The position numbers were made by a program, and so were the translations under genes. Under the pieces are notes generated by a model. It did no database searches and was not told the origin of the DNA. It saw nothing but the letters and a program-made list of their open reading frames with translations. A DNA stretch of 64,000 nucleotides from Lycium barbarum (lineage: Eukaryota > Streptophyta > Magnoliopsida > Solanales > Solanaceae): positions 9,215,205 through 9,279,204 of the forward strand of contig NC_083345.1 in NCBI RefSeq assembly GCF_019175385.1, in the 5' to 3' direction. Within the stretch, counting starts at the first letter, position 1. The number at the start of each line of letters is the position of its first letter. Below, in pieces: positions 43,870 through 55,563 of the stretch.

Positions 43870-46800
43870 TTATGCGATAACAAAAACTCTAAGCTCTCCC
43901 TTGTCTCCCCTTGTTACACGTGTATCAGAATCGATGTACGTAACTTCAAAATCACCACTTCCTGTATTTGATGATGGCCTGAACTGATCTGGTATCCGAG
44001 GCACCTCTAATTGTGGCAGCTGTGATAAGTTCCCGGTTGTCTTCACTGTAGTTTTCTCGAATTTAATCTTAATCATGGATGATCCTATTTGTGGAAATAT
44101 ATAAAAATGACATGAGTCAGGAAAACCTTAAAACTTCTGTTCTGCATAAAGACAACTTTCTTGGCCGAAAAGATAAGAGAATACACAAAACCAACCTATC
44201 AGTTCAAATTTGTGTGCTAAAGTGGCAGTTGCTTCAATAGGTGGGAAAGGCCAGGGAGCACCTAATTCAAGCTCCACTATATTGTCAAAATCCTTGCTTA
44301 CTACATCAATTCTTTGAAACACCTGATCAAACCAAATCAGCCAGTTATGCTACTGTGTATCAAAATTATATTAAGACAAATAGCAGTGAAATAGGATGCT
44401 CTACATTGTTCTGCAGCAAGCTAAAAAACGCACATATTGATCAGTATAAATGCATGGAAAGTCAGCTCAGAGAGAATTAAATCTGCTCTTTTAGCTTTAC
44501 CTGACCAAGAGTAATGGGAAGAAGTCTTCCAGTCGGGGGTCCAGGACGACTTCCACCAAGAGTGCGAGATGAGAATGCACTGCTGTAAATCAATTTCCAC
44601 CTCCCTTGAAGTTTATCAAGATCAGCTGTGAGATCTACAGCTCCTGCGCAAGATTCTAGCTCCTTGGCAGCAGCATCTGCCTTCTTTAGATCATCTTCAC
44701 TTGCAGCAAGACCTCTGTTCAGCCCAGAAACAGCACTCTGCAAGTGATCAAAACATTTTCAGGAGGAACCTGACTTGCTATAATTATAATATATAACAAG
44801 AGTACCCATGTCTCCTATAGCTTTAGTGGCAGATGATTTATAAGGATATGTCATTGTATGAAAAATTAAAATTAGAAAGATTAAACTCCATGGAAAAGAG
44901 AAAAAAACTTCAAACAGTAAGAAGAGAGGTCATGGAAATTCTTAAAGCCAATGAGTATACATTTCCTCTTTAAGTTTGGGGGAAAAGAAACTAGTCGGTT
45001 TGGAAATTCTTCTTCATTCAAAGAATTAACTGGCAAGGTGTATTCTCTGATTCTCAAACTCAAGCATCAGTAATCACTTGGATCCTGATTCAGTTGTAAA
45101 AAGACACTCTATGGTTCTTTTTTCCCTAAACATCCGCACCTTGACCTAAATGTTATCTGCTTCTCGGCTTCTACAGTCTACAGCAATCTACCAGCATGGG
45201 CTGTATGGTCATTAGCATTGTTATGACTTATGACAGATATCTCTGCAACATTAATTTATACAGACGTTGAGGAAAAGTCAAAACCTACAGTAAGCAATTG
45301 TTGTCAGATAGATAAATAGATACAGATGCAGGTTATTATAAACCCAATTTGTGCATTATCTTTGTAAATGCTACACTACATGCCCGTAGCTAATATTAAC
45401 TGTTTTGAAGTATAACATTGAGTTGAATATCAGTTCACAGCTGACTATTGCATAATGGTTGAAGAATAAACACATCAGAAAGGTTAACAGATTGGTTCTG
45501 TATGAATCTTAGAAGCCATATATTTCTAACAGGAAGAAGAATGCCTGCCATCGTTTTATTAATTGTTATTACAAATAAGTCAAATAACAGAAATTCAGCA
45601 CTTTCAAAAGTATATTCTCATCTGATAACCCATATTGTGATAATCACAAATTTTTGGACTCTCTTCGTGCAAAACAATATGTACATTCATGTTGCTTGTC
45701 AGTTAGGATCCAATGAAGAAACCACATGATAATATAGATACAACCACAGTTTTGAAATAGAAGTATGTGCCGCGTATTGAAATGGCCATTTCGTTAAATG
45801 CTGATATTGTTGTGAATCATGTCTTAAGATATTGAGTATACAATTTAGAGAACACGTAGGAATAACATGGTTACAAGTAACCAACTAAACCTCTTAAATA
45901 ACACATTGAAAGCATAATTGAAATACTGAACATCCTATATTAGCAAGAATATGTAGAGGAATTCAAGTTATTGCAGGACATAACGTGAAACTGGAAAGAT
46001 AGTTAAGTATATCTTACATTTGAAAACCATTTGAATTAAATTGATGATTAATCTCTACGATTAATATCCGCATAACCACCACCAGGATCCAAATTTGATT
46101 CTGACCCAACGAACTTTAGGAATTTCCAAAATTTTGCATATGTACAAATAGGATACATTATAAACATATGGTATCCAAATAAGTGCGTGTAATTCCTGGT
46201 ACTAGTATGCAAAGTCTGTCCTGTAATCAAATTCCAAATATCAAATCACAAACTTACAACAACAACAACAACCCAGTGAAATCCCACATCGTGGGGTCTG
46301 GGGAAGGTAGAGTGTACGCAGACCTTACTCCTACCAAGGTAGGACGACTGTTTCTGAAAGACCCTCGACTCAAGAAAAGCATAAAAGCATAAAAAAAGTC
46401 AGATAAGGCTAAGAGATTCAAAGTGATATGGAAATGAAATAATATAAAATAAAATAATGCAAGCGACACAGATACCACAGGATAATCAAAGCACAGAAAA
46501 TAAGAACGGATAACGAGATTATCTACTAGCCTTCTACCCTAATTTGGGTCCTCCAAACCCTCCTATCTAAGGTCATGTCCTCGGTAAGCTGTAATTGCAA
46601 GGGCTGTAACTTTAAATCACAAACTTAAAGTTTCAAAATTTATGTATCAATTTAGAGGGAAGCAATAGAGGTAGATTTAGCCTTGATCTATCATTTACCT
46701 CATCACACTTAATCCCTCAGTAACTCGAGTTGTTTAGGTGGTAACAATTAAGATGAACATTACTTGGATAACTATGTACTTACATAAGAGAAACTAGAAA

Positions 46801-47428
46801 TCAAGCCAAGAAATTCAATTCAATCCAACTATTCAACCCCAAACTATTTGGAGTCAGTCAGCTATATGGGGTTGATTTTCTTAGATGTACAGTCAACTAA
46901 TAGTTATTATCTCAGAGAGTCACCTTTGTTCTTGATTCCAACAAAGAAAACGACTCTCTGAGATAATAACTATTAGTCTGAGAAATCAACTCTAGCCTAT
47001 CTACCACAAGATAATGAAAATTTCATAAGACAATTACCAATAATCAAGAAAAAGAATCCAAGACACACCCATCAAAGGAAAACATAAATAACTGTATATA
47101 TATAGGGAAGTTAGTTAGAACAAAAAAGATTAATAATTCAAGATTAAGAGAGTAGTTAAGGAGATACCAATAATTTGAGTTTGAGTGAGGCAGCTTTAGC
47201 TTCATCAATACGGTCAGGTAGTTTCTCAGTGAAAGAGATTGCATCATCAATACCTGAAGACACTGCATCATCAAGACCAGCCTTGCAAATTAAACTTCTC
47301 TTTTCATCTAATAATCTTTCACTACTTCTCTTGCTTACATGACGTGGCAAAGAATGGCAAGATGGTAAAGAAGGTGAAGAATGATTGTTGTGAGAAAGGG
47401 GAATTGTAGAGTGAAGTAGAGAAGCCAT
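43870..47428 (-). CDS. FBN4: Fibrillin 4 / plastid-lipid-associated protein 6
   Basis: Four exons on the minus strand: 47428-47168, 44737-44501, 44322-44196, 44084-43870. Introns are GT-AG and in phase, giving 279 residues. The first roughly 45 residues are Ser/His/Pro-rich without acidic residues, as in a chloroplast transit peptide. The PAP/fibrillin domain follows from about residue 85, with motifs GLNRGL, LDKLQGRWKLIYSS, LGGSRPG-PTGRLLP, GAPWPFPP and GDFEVTY. These match FBN4/PAP6 as I remember it from Arabidopsis. The protein associates with plastoglobules and photosystem II antenna and is linked to plastoquinone content and stress tolerance. The start chosen is the ATG at 47428; an upstream in-frame extension lacks transit-peptide character. 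Intron 1 (2430 bp) hosts a retroposon and a hairpin. It appears intact. Confidence 0.95.
46257..46613 (-). mobile_element. RTE-derived retroposon (SINE or LINE tail) in FBN4 intron 1
   Basis: A perfect 14-bp target duplication AAATCACAAACTTA lies at 46243-46256 and 46614-46627. The left end is ACAACAACAACAAC, i.e. a (GTT)n tail on the minus strand. The interior includes CCCACATCGTGGGGTCTGG and GTAGAGTGTACGCAGACC, the very common Solanaceae repeat related to RTE LINE 3' ends. It sits in the same orientation as the gene it interrupts. Confidence 0.88.
46897..46976. repeat. Perfect 25-bp inverted repeat hairpin in FBN4 intron 1
   Basis: Arms 46897-46921 and 46952-46976 are exact reverse complements (CTAATAGTTATTATCTCAGA...), with a 30-nt loop that itself contains a 7-bp stem (CTTTGTT/AACAAAG). 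Weaker pairing continues outside the arms (GTTGATTT). It may be the relic of a MITE or a structured RNA segment. Confidence 0.9.
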
Positions 47429-47660
47429 TTGGTTGAGTTGAGCTGAATTAATGAATTTCAACTCAATTAAGGAAAGGTAGTATTTAAAGAGAAAAAGGAA
47501 GAGTTTGATTGGTGGTAACAGGTTTATGGTTAGAATAGAAAGGGTGATGGTCTGATGGACCAAGTTCCAATAACGTGGTTGGTCCTAAATGTGCCCTGTC
47601 ATGCTATAGGTCGGTAGCAATTGGCCACCGCACGACCAATGTCGAGATGCTTGTAGTATC
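47429..47660 (-). other. FBN4 promoter region
   Basis: Upstream region of FBN4, cut at 47660 by a hAT MITE. It contains CCAATAACGTGG, which holds a CCAAT box and an ACGT core on one strand. No clear TATA box was assigned. Confidence 0.4.
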
Positions 47661-48280
47661 TAGGGTGGACATGTACGGTGTGGTATGATACTGAAAAGTT
47701 TGGTGTGATAATTTTGATTTTTGATTTTTAAAAATATTATATCATTATCATATCAAATTAATTGGTATAGTTTGGTAATTTTTAATTCGATTTCAGTATT
47801 TTTCGATATGATAAATTGGTAATCATGGTTGGTTTAACTTCGACTTACGTATACTTATATAATAGATAATTACGACTTCAGCTATTCAAGAACCGTCTCA
47901 GTTATATTGTATCAACACCTGCACATGTAAATATATTCAAAAGAAGCACAATTAATCTCCTTCGTAAATCCATTAACAAAAAGGCATTTCAATTAAAATA
48001 GATTAATCAAAATTCCAATGTTTAAACAATTAATTTTGCATTAATACTTGTTTATATATTTATTAGTATTAAAATATTAATATATATGACTTGTATATGT
48101 AACTATATATTTCGGTATGGTATTCGGTATTTCGGCATATTATTTATAAATACTGAATACCGAACTTTTTAAAAATGCATACCAAATACTGTATCAAGTA
48201 CCATAATATCAAAACCACGCTATAAAAAAAAATCGATTTTGGTATGGTAATCGGTATATACCAAACCATGCCCACCCCTA
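47661..48280. mobile_element. hAT-type MITE, 620 bp, near-perfect TSD
   Basis: It starts TAGGGTGGACATG and ends CATGCCCACCCCTA. Flanks GTAGTATC (47653-47660) and GTGGTATC (48281-48288) match at 7 of 8 positions. The interior is full of GGTATGGTATTCGGTAT-type motifs. It is the same family as 61787-62414. Confidence 0.9.
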
Positions 48281-48317
48281 GTGGTATCCCTTTCATAGTT
48301 ACTTTTTCTCTTAAGCT

Positions 48318-48440
48318 ACTTGTTTAGTATAGTTGGCTACCTGAACTTTAATCTTATTGGTGAGGGTTCGAATCTCCACATTATAATCTCCTCCTGCATT
48401 TTCCATCCCCTAACCCCTATGTAATTAAAAAAAAAAAGTG
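48318..48440 (+). mobile_element. tRNA-derived SINE (TS-type)
   Basis: The A-box-like TAGTATAGTTGGCTACCTGAA is followed by the B-box-like GGGTTCGAATCTCC, a pyrimidine-rich body (CATCCCCTAACCCC) and an A-run near 48428-48438. It closely resembles the SINE at 62636-62771. Confidence 0.8.
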
Positions 48441-48509
48441 TACTTCCGTTTTAATTGATGTGTATTTGATTGGAATGCAGAATTTAAGACTTTTGAAGTT
48501 TATTACTTT

Positions 48510-49425
48510 AAACAACAACATATTCAGTGAACTCCCACAAGTGCGATTTAGGGAGGTGGTGTATACTCTGCTTTATCACTATCTTGTGAAGATAGAGAGG
48601 TTATTTTTTATGGACCCTTGACTCAAGTAAAGCATATCAAAAGCGGTATGGAAAGGAAATATAGTAGTAAAGAAGTCATATTGAAAATAGTTGAGTAAAT
48701 AACAATAACAACAACAACAAATAATACGATAATCGAAGTAAAAGAAACAACGGGTAATAATAAAATCGAAGACTAAGGTAGTAGGAGAGTAATAATAACT
48801 ATATTGTAAGAGAAACTAGATAACATTCGACTACCTACTACCCTAATCCTCGACCTCCATATACTTCTATCTAGGGTTATGTCCTAATAAGCTACTGGTT
48901 TGTCATAACGTGTCTAATCACCTCTCTCGGCCCACCTCTGCCTCTCCTCAGTCCCACCATAGTCAACCTCTCACACCCAGTGGTGGAGCCACATAGAGCC
49001 GAGGGTAAAAACACTGTTTTTACAAAGTTAAAGTTATTTTTATGTATATACAGTAGATGTTGAACTTCCTTAAGCTTCTTCGTATGTTTACTTTTTTATT
49101 TTTTGAACCCCCTCGGCGGAAATCTTGGCTCCGCCACTGCTCACACCTCCTTATTGGGGCATCTGTGCATCAGCTCTTCACATGTCCGGACCATCTCAAC
49201 CTCACCTCCCTTATCTTGTCAACCACGAAGGCCATTTCCACCTTATCCTGAATATTTTTGTTTTGAAGTCTATCTCTCGTAGTATGCCCATAACTTAATT
49301 TTCACATCCTCATTTCCGTTACTTTCATCTTCTGGACGAGTGAGTTCTTGACTGGCCAACACTCCACCCCATACAACATAAGTGGTCTAACTATCACTTT
49401 GTAAAACTTAGGCACATTCACTTTA
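48510..49425 (-). mobile_element. RTE-clade LINE 3' fragment
   Basis: The minus strand near 49420-49280 reads an RTE reverse-transcriptase C-terminus (FYKVIVRPLMLYGVECWPVK, then a QKMKVTEMRM segment) and later RLRWSGHVK near 49180, with stops between. The left end is AACAACAACATATTCAGTGA, matching the 3' tail style of RTE elements. It is split by a hAT MITE at 48978-49139. Confidence 0.82.
48978..49139. mobile_element. hAT-type MITE, 162 bp, perfect 8-bp TSD
   Basis: Ends CAGTGGTGGAGCCA and TGGCTCCGCCACTG, flanked by CTCACACC at 48970-48977 and 49140-49147. It is inserted in the RTE LINE fragment, hence younger than it. Confidence 0.94.
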
Positions 49426-49871
49426 TATTATTACCTTAACATATTATAATATAATTGTTGCTATAAAAAATTTCATTCAAGGTAAACATTTGAAGTTTTA
49501 ATTAAACTATTTTTAAATTTAGCAAAGATTTGTTTTTGTTTTGTTTTTTAAACAAACTAAACAAGATAGGTTCACATGAAATTGAAAATGAAATATTGAT
49601 AGATATTTTTGGAATTTTTTATTTTTCTTCTTCCATTGGGACCTTGTTTTTGTTGGGGAGAAGGGGCAAACAAGACTTTGCTAGTGTAATGTTGCATCAA
49701 GCAAGAAAAGAAAACGACACCAAGTTATGCAGCTCTTTCTCTTCTCTGCATTTTTTGGAGTTTAACTTTCATGTATTGAAAGTATAAAAATATTTTTAAT
49801 TAATTCAATTACTGTGAGAATCTATCTACACAATCATACTACTTATACACTAATTACAAGATAAATTTTTA

Positions 49872-50343
49872 CTCCCTCCGTTCACTTTTACTTGTCCAAT
49901 ATTCTAAAAATAAATTTTCACTTTTACTTGTCACTTTTAGCATATCAAGACAAGATAATTTCTTTTTTCCTATTTTTACCCATAGTATTAAATACTCACT
50001 TCAAATCATTTTTTAAATCCAATAAAAATATACACCATTTAATATGGGTATATTGGTAATTATGCACTTTATGTACTCTCTCTGTTTCAATTTGTTTGAA
50101 CCTATTTTCTTTTTAGTCCGTGTCAAAATGAATGACCTCTTTCCTAATTTAGAAACAAATTCACTTTACGAATGATTTACAGCCACATAAATTTTCAAGG
50201 CTTATTGAACCACAAGTTTCAAATGTCTTCCCTCTTTCTTAAATGTTGTGCCCAGTCAAATGAGTTTATATAAATTGAAACGGAAGAAATATTATTTTTT
50301 AAGAGATGTGCATAGTCAAAAATGGATAAGTAAAAGGTGGTAC
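49872..50343. mobile_element. Two nested Stowaway-like MITEs
   Basis: The outer element starts TA|CTCCCTCCGTTCACTTTTAC at 49872, with a degraded right end near 50343. The inner one starts TA|CTCTCTCTGTTTCAATTTG at 50076 and ends AAATTGAAACGGAAGAAA|TA at about 50289. CTCCCTCC-type ends with TA duplications are typical of Stowaway (Tc1/mariner). Confidence 0.75.
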
Positions 50344-50826
50344 TAGTAGTAGGTTTAATTGTCTAGTTTTGTGTTGAATCGAAAATCAACGGGACCCATT
50401 TTTCGGTAGCGTGGTGGTCGAAATTGTGCCTTGTGATATCATATGTATGGCAGGTAATAATGCGGGCACCATAAGACGTGAAGATGCTTGTAATATCCCA
50501 TTTGGCCTTCCCTTTGTCTCTTTCTACTTTTTTTTTGTTTTTTGTACCTCGTTTTCAGTTGACGCACACTTATTTAATTGGGTACAATTTTTCTTTTTCT
50601 TTTTTTGAAGTAAGTAAGACATTTAATATTGTCACGTTTAATATTAGTAGTCAGTAGCAATGTGGAGCCATCAGTGTAGAGATGTTTGTAATATCCCATT
50701 AATATTTCCTTTCTACCTTTTTAGTGCCTTGTACCGATTTTTTTTTTTTTTTAAGAAAGTAAGACTTTTAAAATTTATCACGTTAAATATATTAATAGTT
50801 GTGTTGTTGTAAAAGCTTAACATTAA
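50344..50826. repeat. Tandemly duplicated host segment, copies of about 200 bp
   Basis: Blocks at about 50420-50640 and 50645-50826 share GATG-TTGTAATATCCCATT, a T-rich stretch ending in a CTTTTTTTTG- or TTTTTTTTTTT-type run, and AAGTAAGAC-TTTAA followed by TCACGTT. A further diverged copy is around 47600-47660 plus 48289-48515. No gene is present. Confidence 0.65.
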
Positions 50827-53307
50827 TAGCAACAAATACTTTAGTGCTGTCATGAAGGAGAGAAAGCATAGAAAACATATCAATGAACTCACAGCAATCA
50901 CTGGTGCACAATTGACTGATCCCGAAGCCATCCAAGAAGAAATCATCCAGTTTTACAAAAGCTTGATGGGTAGCTCTGCTTATGCGCTTCCTGCTGTCAG
51001 TAGAAACACAATGAGGAAGGGACCTATGCTGGATTGTCACCAAAAATTAATGTTGTGTGTTGCAATAACAGATCAAGAGGTGTATGATGGCCTATGTGGA
51101 ATTGGCGATGATAAATCTCCGGGAGTGGATGGATATAATGCTTATTTTTTCAAGAAAGCATGGAGTATAATTGGAAAACAAATTACTGAGGCAGTACTTG
51201 AATATTTTGACACAGGGCAGCTGTACAAAGGCGTTAATTGTACAGCCATCACTTTGGTTCCCAAGGTCTCTAATCCTACTACTATAAAGGATTATCGACC
51301 TATCGCTTGATGTATAGTGCTATACAAAATTATTGCTAAAGTGTTAGCGGCTAGACTCCAAAAAGTACTTCCATCAATAATCTCAGAGGCACAATCAGGA
51401 TTCGTACCAGGCGGGAAAATCTCGGACAATGTGATTCTTGCCCATGAATTGGTGAAGTCCTATGCTAGAAAGCACATTTCACCGAGATGTATGATTAAAG
51501 TAGATATGCAAAAAGCCTATGATTTGGTGGAATGACCATACTTGGAGCAAGTTATGGAGGGCCTCGGGTTTCCTACAAAATTCAGAGAGTGGATATTTGG
51601 GTGTGTTAAAACGGTGAACTATTCAATAGTTATAAATGGGGAATCTACTAAACCTTTCAATGCAGCTAAAGGGCTAAGAGATCCCATCTCTCCATTCCTC
51701 TTTGCCATAGCCATGGAGTATTTAAGTAGAAACCTCAACGAGCTCAAAGAAGATAAACAATTTAAATACCATCCAAGATGTGGCAAACTCGGCATCACCC
51801 ATTTAAGCTTCGCGGATGATCTACTCTTATTCACAAGAGGTGATCATAAATCAGTGGTACAACTCCAAGAGAAAATCCTGATCTTTTCAAAGGCATCTGG
51901 ACTCCAAGCGAATTTAAATAAAAGCTCTGTGTATTTGGGGGGTGTTAAAGACACTGAAAAAGACCTGATCATGAGACAATTGGGATATGTGGCTGGGGAA
52001 TTACCTTTCAAATATCTAGGTATTCCCCTAGACACAAGGAAGCTGAAAATTACACAGTGGCAACCACTGATAACTAAGATAGTTGCGAAAATTTCTTCAT
52101 GGACTGCGAAAAAATTGTCTTATGCTGGTCGAGTGCAATTAGTAAAGACTGTACTCTTTGGCATTCAGTCATACTGGCTCAAATTTTTGTCTTTCCGGCC
52201 AAAGTTATGAAAGCAGTCGAAGCATATTGCAGGAGTTACATCTGGTCCGGATCCAACATTATTACTAAAAGAACTTTGGTGTCCTGGCAGCGAATGTGCT
52301 CATCTAAGACGGCTGGGGGCTTGAATTTACCAAATCTAAAGCTATGGAACAAGGCAGCTGTAGCAAATAATTGTTGGGATCTGGCCAAGAAAGAGGACAA
52401 AATGTGGATTAAATGGATCCATGTGTATTACATGAAAGGGCAAACACTGAATGAGATGCACATCCCAACCCAAGCAAGTTGGATGGTCAGGAAAATCATA
52501 GGCTTCAGGGAGGAGATAAGCCAAATAAGTCTCACAGGGAACACCAAAAGGAGCTACATACACCAGATCTATTTACACCTCCTAGGACCATTGCCTAAGG
52601 TAAGTTGGAGGACACTAATGTTTAGGAACACCGCCGAGCCTAAAGCTCTCTTCACGTTATGGTTACAGGTCCAAAATAGACTCATGACAATGGGCAAGTT
52701 ATTGAAATGGGGCCTACCCGTCGATCCACTATGTGTGTTATGTACAGTTGAGAATGAGAACAGAGATCACTTATTTCTTCACTGCATATTTGCTCAAAAT
52801 CTATGGAGAAGAATAAGGAGCTAGCTACGATTAAATTGGCCAGATAGAGGGAACTGGGAACTACATATGAAGGAGGTGCTTACTAGAACCAAAGGCAAGA
52901 CAACTCAAGCAAGTTTGTTAAGAATGGTGTATACGGAGTATGTCAATGCAGTTTGGAGGGAAAGGAACACGAGAATATTTTACAAGCGCCAACAAACAGA
53001 GGAAGCAATTGCAAGGGACATCGCCTGTAGCTGCAATTTTCGAGCTACTCCAGCAGTCAGTATATTACTTCGAAAATGCTTATTTTGAGGTTGAGTATAG
53101 ATGCGGTATTGAGGATCATCTTACTACTAGCTTAGTGAAGCAAGGGAAAGTCTCCTTAGGAGGTGTGCCATCTGTTTCCTGGCAGTGGGATAGGATTAGA
53201 GAACAATCAGTATATAGCGAAAGCAGCCTGTGGTGGGTTTGCTCAGTTTTGTAATGTTATCCTTTGGTAATGAATAAAATGCATAGTTACCAAAAAAAAA
53301 AAAAAAA
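50827..53307 (+). mobile_element. 5'-truncated L1 LINE with 11-bp TSD
   Basis: The target duplication CTTAACATTAA lies at 50816-50826 and 53308-53318. The element ends in a 16-A tail (53292-53307). It carries the RT domain and a C-terminal zinc-binding RT region but lacks the endonuclease, as expected of incomplete reverse transcription. Confidence 0.93.
50852..53088 (+). pseudogene. L1 LINE reverse transcriptase ORF2 fragment
   Basis: The RT linker and palm are readable from 50852, with SPGVDGYNAYFFK near 51118 and the catalytic FADD box near 51810. Breaks: TGA at 51308-51310, TGA at 51533-51535 where VEW is expected (TGG to TGA), a frameshift near 52180, and a stop near 52822. The zinc-binding region (WRTLMFRN ... 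LCVLC ... DHLFLHC) is at about 52600-52820. The last part (VWRERNTR near 52960) is the typical L1 C-terminus. Its function was target-primed reverse transcription; it is now inactive. Confidence 0.9.
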
Positions 53308-53489
53308 CTTAACATTAAAGATAAAATTGAGAAATTTAAATTAAATTATTTTTAAATTAAGCAAAAAATTAATTATTTTAAAAACAAACTAAAAAATAAG
53401 TTCACATCAATTGAAACTAGGACATATAGATTTTGTTGGACTTTTTTGTTTTTCTTCTTCCTTTTGGGGCCTTGTTTTGGTTTGTTATA

Positions 53490-53742
53490 CTCCCTCCGGA
53501 TAAAAAAAATAGTCCACTTAGCCATTTGTACACCCCTTAAGAAAATACTAACTCCTAGACAAAAATAGGTAATTTGACTAAACTATCCCTAATTAAATAG
53601 GCATTGGGACTTGATCATATAACACTTAATAGGGGCAAATATGAAAAAACAAGATTAATTCTTTCTTAATTTGCTAAGTGAACTCTTTTTTTTATCCAAG
53701 AAAAAAAGGTTAAGTGGACTTTTTTTTTTTATCCGGAGAGAG
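53490..53742. mobile_element. Stowaway-like MITE, 253 bp
   Basis: Ends CTCCCTCCGGATAAA and TTTATCCGGAGAGAG, flanked by TA at 53488-53489 and 53743-53744. Inverted arms continue with GTCCACTTA / TAAGTGGAC. It interrupts the second copy of the duplicated host segment. Confidence 0.9.
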
Positions 53743-53744
53743 TA

Positions 53745-55012
53745 ATAATGTTGCATCAGGCATGAAAAGAAAATGAAACCAAGTTATGCAACTCTTTCTC
53801 TTTCCTGAGCATGTTTTGGAGTATAACTTTCATGCTTTGCTAATTTGAAAAATATTTAATAAATTTAATCAGTATAAGAAAATATTTATATAATTATATT
53901 ACTTACTTATAAACTAATTAATAGATAAATCTTTATGATAAACATTACATTAATTTAGTAACCTGATGTAACAACTCCAAGGGCTGTCACAAGTTCAAGT
54001 CCTCCGAATAATCTTCATTAACAATCGAGTCCAGCAAACAGAACCTTTTTGTGCATTTGCATAACTTGGAATTTCAGATTCTATAAATCAGCTTGATGTG
54101 TTGGCCTATCATCGAGAATAGGGGCGAAGCCGGAGATCAAAATATGAAATCAATCGAACTTCGTAACTTTGGTCCGAATCTTATATTTGTCTTAAGAATT
54201 TTATTTAATATGCATAAATATTAATGTACAATCAATTTAATTAAAAAGAGCTACAATTCTAAACTTATACACTTCAAATCCTGATTTTTTTTTGCGTGGA
54301 TTTCCCTTCAAAGGCATTGGTCTTTAATTTTCTCCTCAAAATTGCTAGTCTTTAATTTTTGTCCTTCGCCTAGTATCTCAAGGTTTGGGGTTCGAATCCC
54401 GGCTTAGTAAAAATCGCAAGATAGAGTTTCGTAGCAAAATTAGGAGTATTCGGGAAAAAGTTAGGCCTTAAGGTAGAGTTTTGCAAAATTTCAGCTGAGT
54501 AAAAAAAAAATTGTCTTAATGCAAACCTCTACCTTAAGGTAGAGTTCTGTCTTATGCTTGACGACAAAATTCTGCCTTAAGTAGAGTTTGCAGTCAAACT
54601 CTGCCTGATAAGCTAAAGTTTGAAACTCTGCCTGATAAGAAGAGTTTGCGGTCAAACTCTGTCTTGCGAATCTCAAACTCTACCTTCCGATTTTTTCTTT
54701 TAATTTTTTATTAAGCGATGTTTCAAATTCAAAACCCTAAAATTTTATACGAAGGATAAAAATTAAAGACCAATAATTTGATGGGAAAAAATTAAAGACC
54801 ACCCGGAATAAGAGCAATCGGCAAATTGCCCCCGACTCCGTGGATTTTTTTTTTCAAAGAATCTTTCCTCAAAGCTATGCACATGTTGCACGTGCTGCTA
54901 ATATTCCATCTAACCATTTGCCTAAATCATTCAGGGGAATAAGAGTGCAACGTCTACAAGATCCAACAAGTTCTGACTATGGTGACGTGCAATTCAAATT
55001 GGATTAATTATT
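53745..55012. other. Intergenic with an inverted-repeat element
   Basis: At about 54318-54806 there is an element whose ends pair (GGTCTTTAATTTTCTCC and AAATTAAAGACCA). Its interior has repeated CTTAAGGTAGAGTT and AAACTCTGCCTGATAAG motifs in both orientations, and a B-box-like GGTTCGAATCC near 54390. The rest shows nothing recognisable. Confidence 0.55.
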
Positions 55013-55375
55013 CGGAAAAGGCTCACATGTGTTATCGAACTATCAGAAATGGTTCATTTATGCCACTGATAAAAAATGGCTCATTTATGCCATTAAACTA
55101 TCAGAAATGACTCATTTATGTCACTCATTAATAGTTTGACTCATTTATGTCATCGCCCGTTACTAAAATGACTCATCCATGTCATTTTTCATTAACGCCG
55201 ATTTTACAATACCAAATATGCACGTGGCCTCCAACTAGATTATGATTGTGTGTGGGTGAGGTGTATGAGTCGGATTTTTTATTAATATGAGATTTAAAAT
55301 TGGGCTGGTTTAATTAAATGACGTAGACCTCTAATTGGAAGTCACGTGCCATATCTGGTATTATAAAACCGGCGT

Positions 55376-55563
55376 TGTAGAAACTATACAATCTTGACTT
55401 ATTTCATTCATTCACCAAGAGAGAATATATATATGATACAATCTTGAACCCTAGTGAAACAAGGAAACTAAGATCCTAGTGAAACAAGGAAACTAACTAA
55501 TATATGGTAATTATCTCCCTACAAATATGCTACCAAATAATATAAAGATATTATACCGCAATA
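55376..55563 (-). mobile_element. Copia 3' LTR (minus orientation)
   Basis: Plus strand TGTAGAAACTATAC ... ACCGCAATA; on the element strand it therefore begins TATTGCGG and ends TCTACA, a non-canonical TA...CA pair. A run of 15 C at 55564-55578 is the polypurine tract (G-run) on the element strand. Confidence 0.92.
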
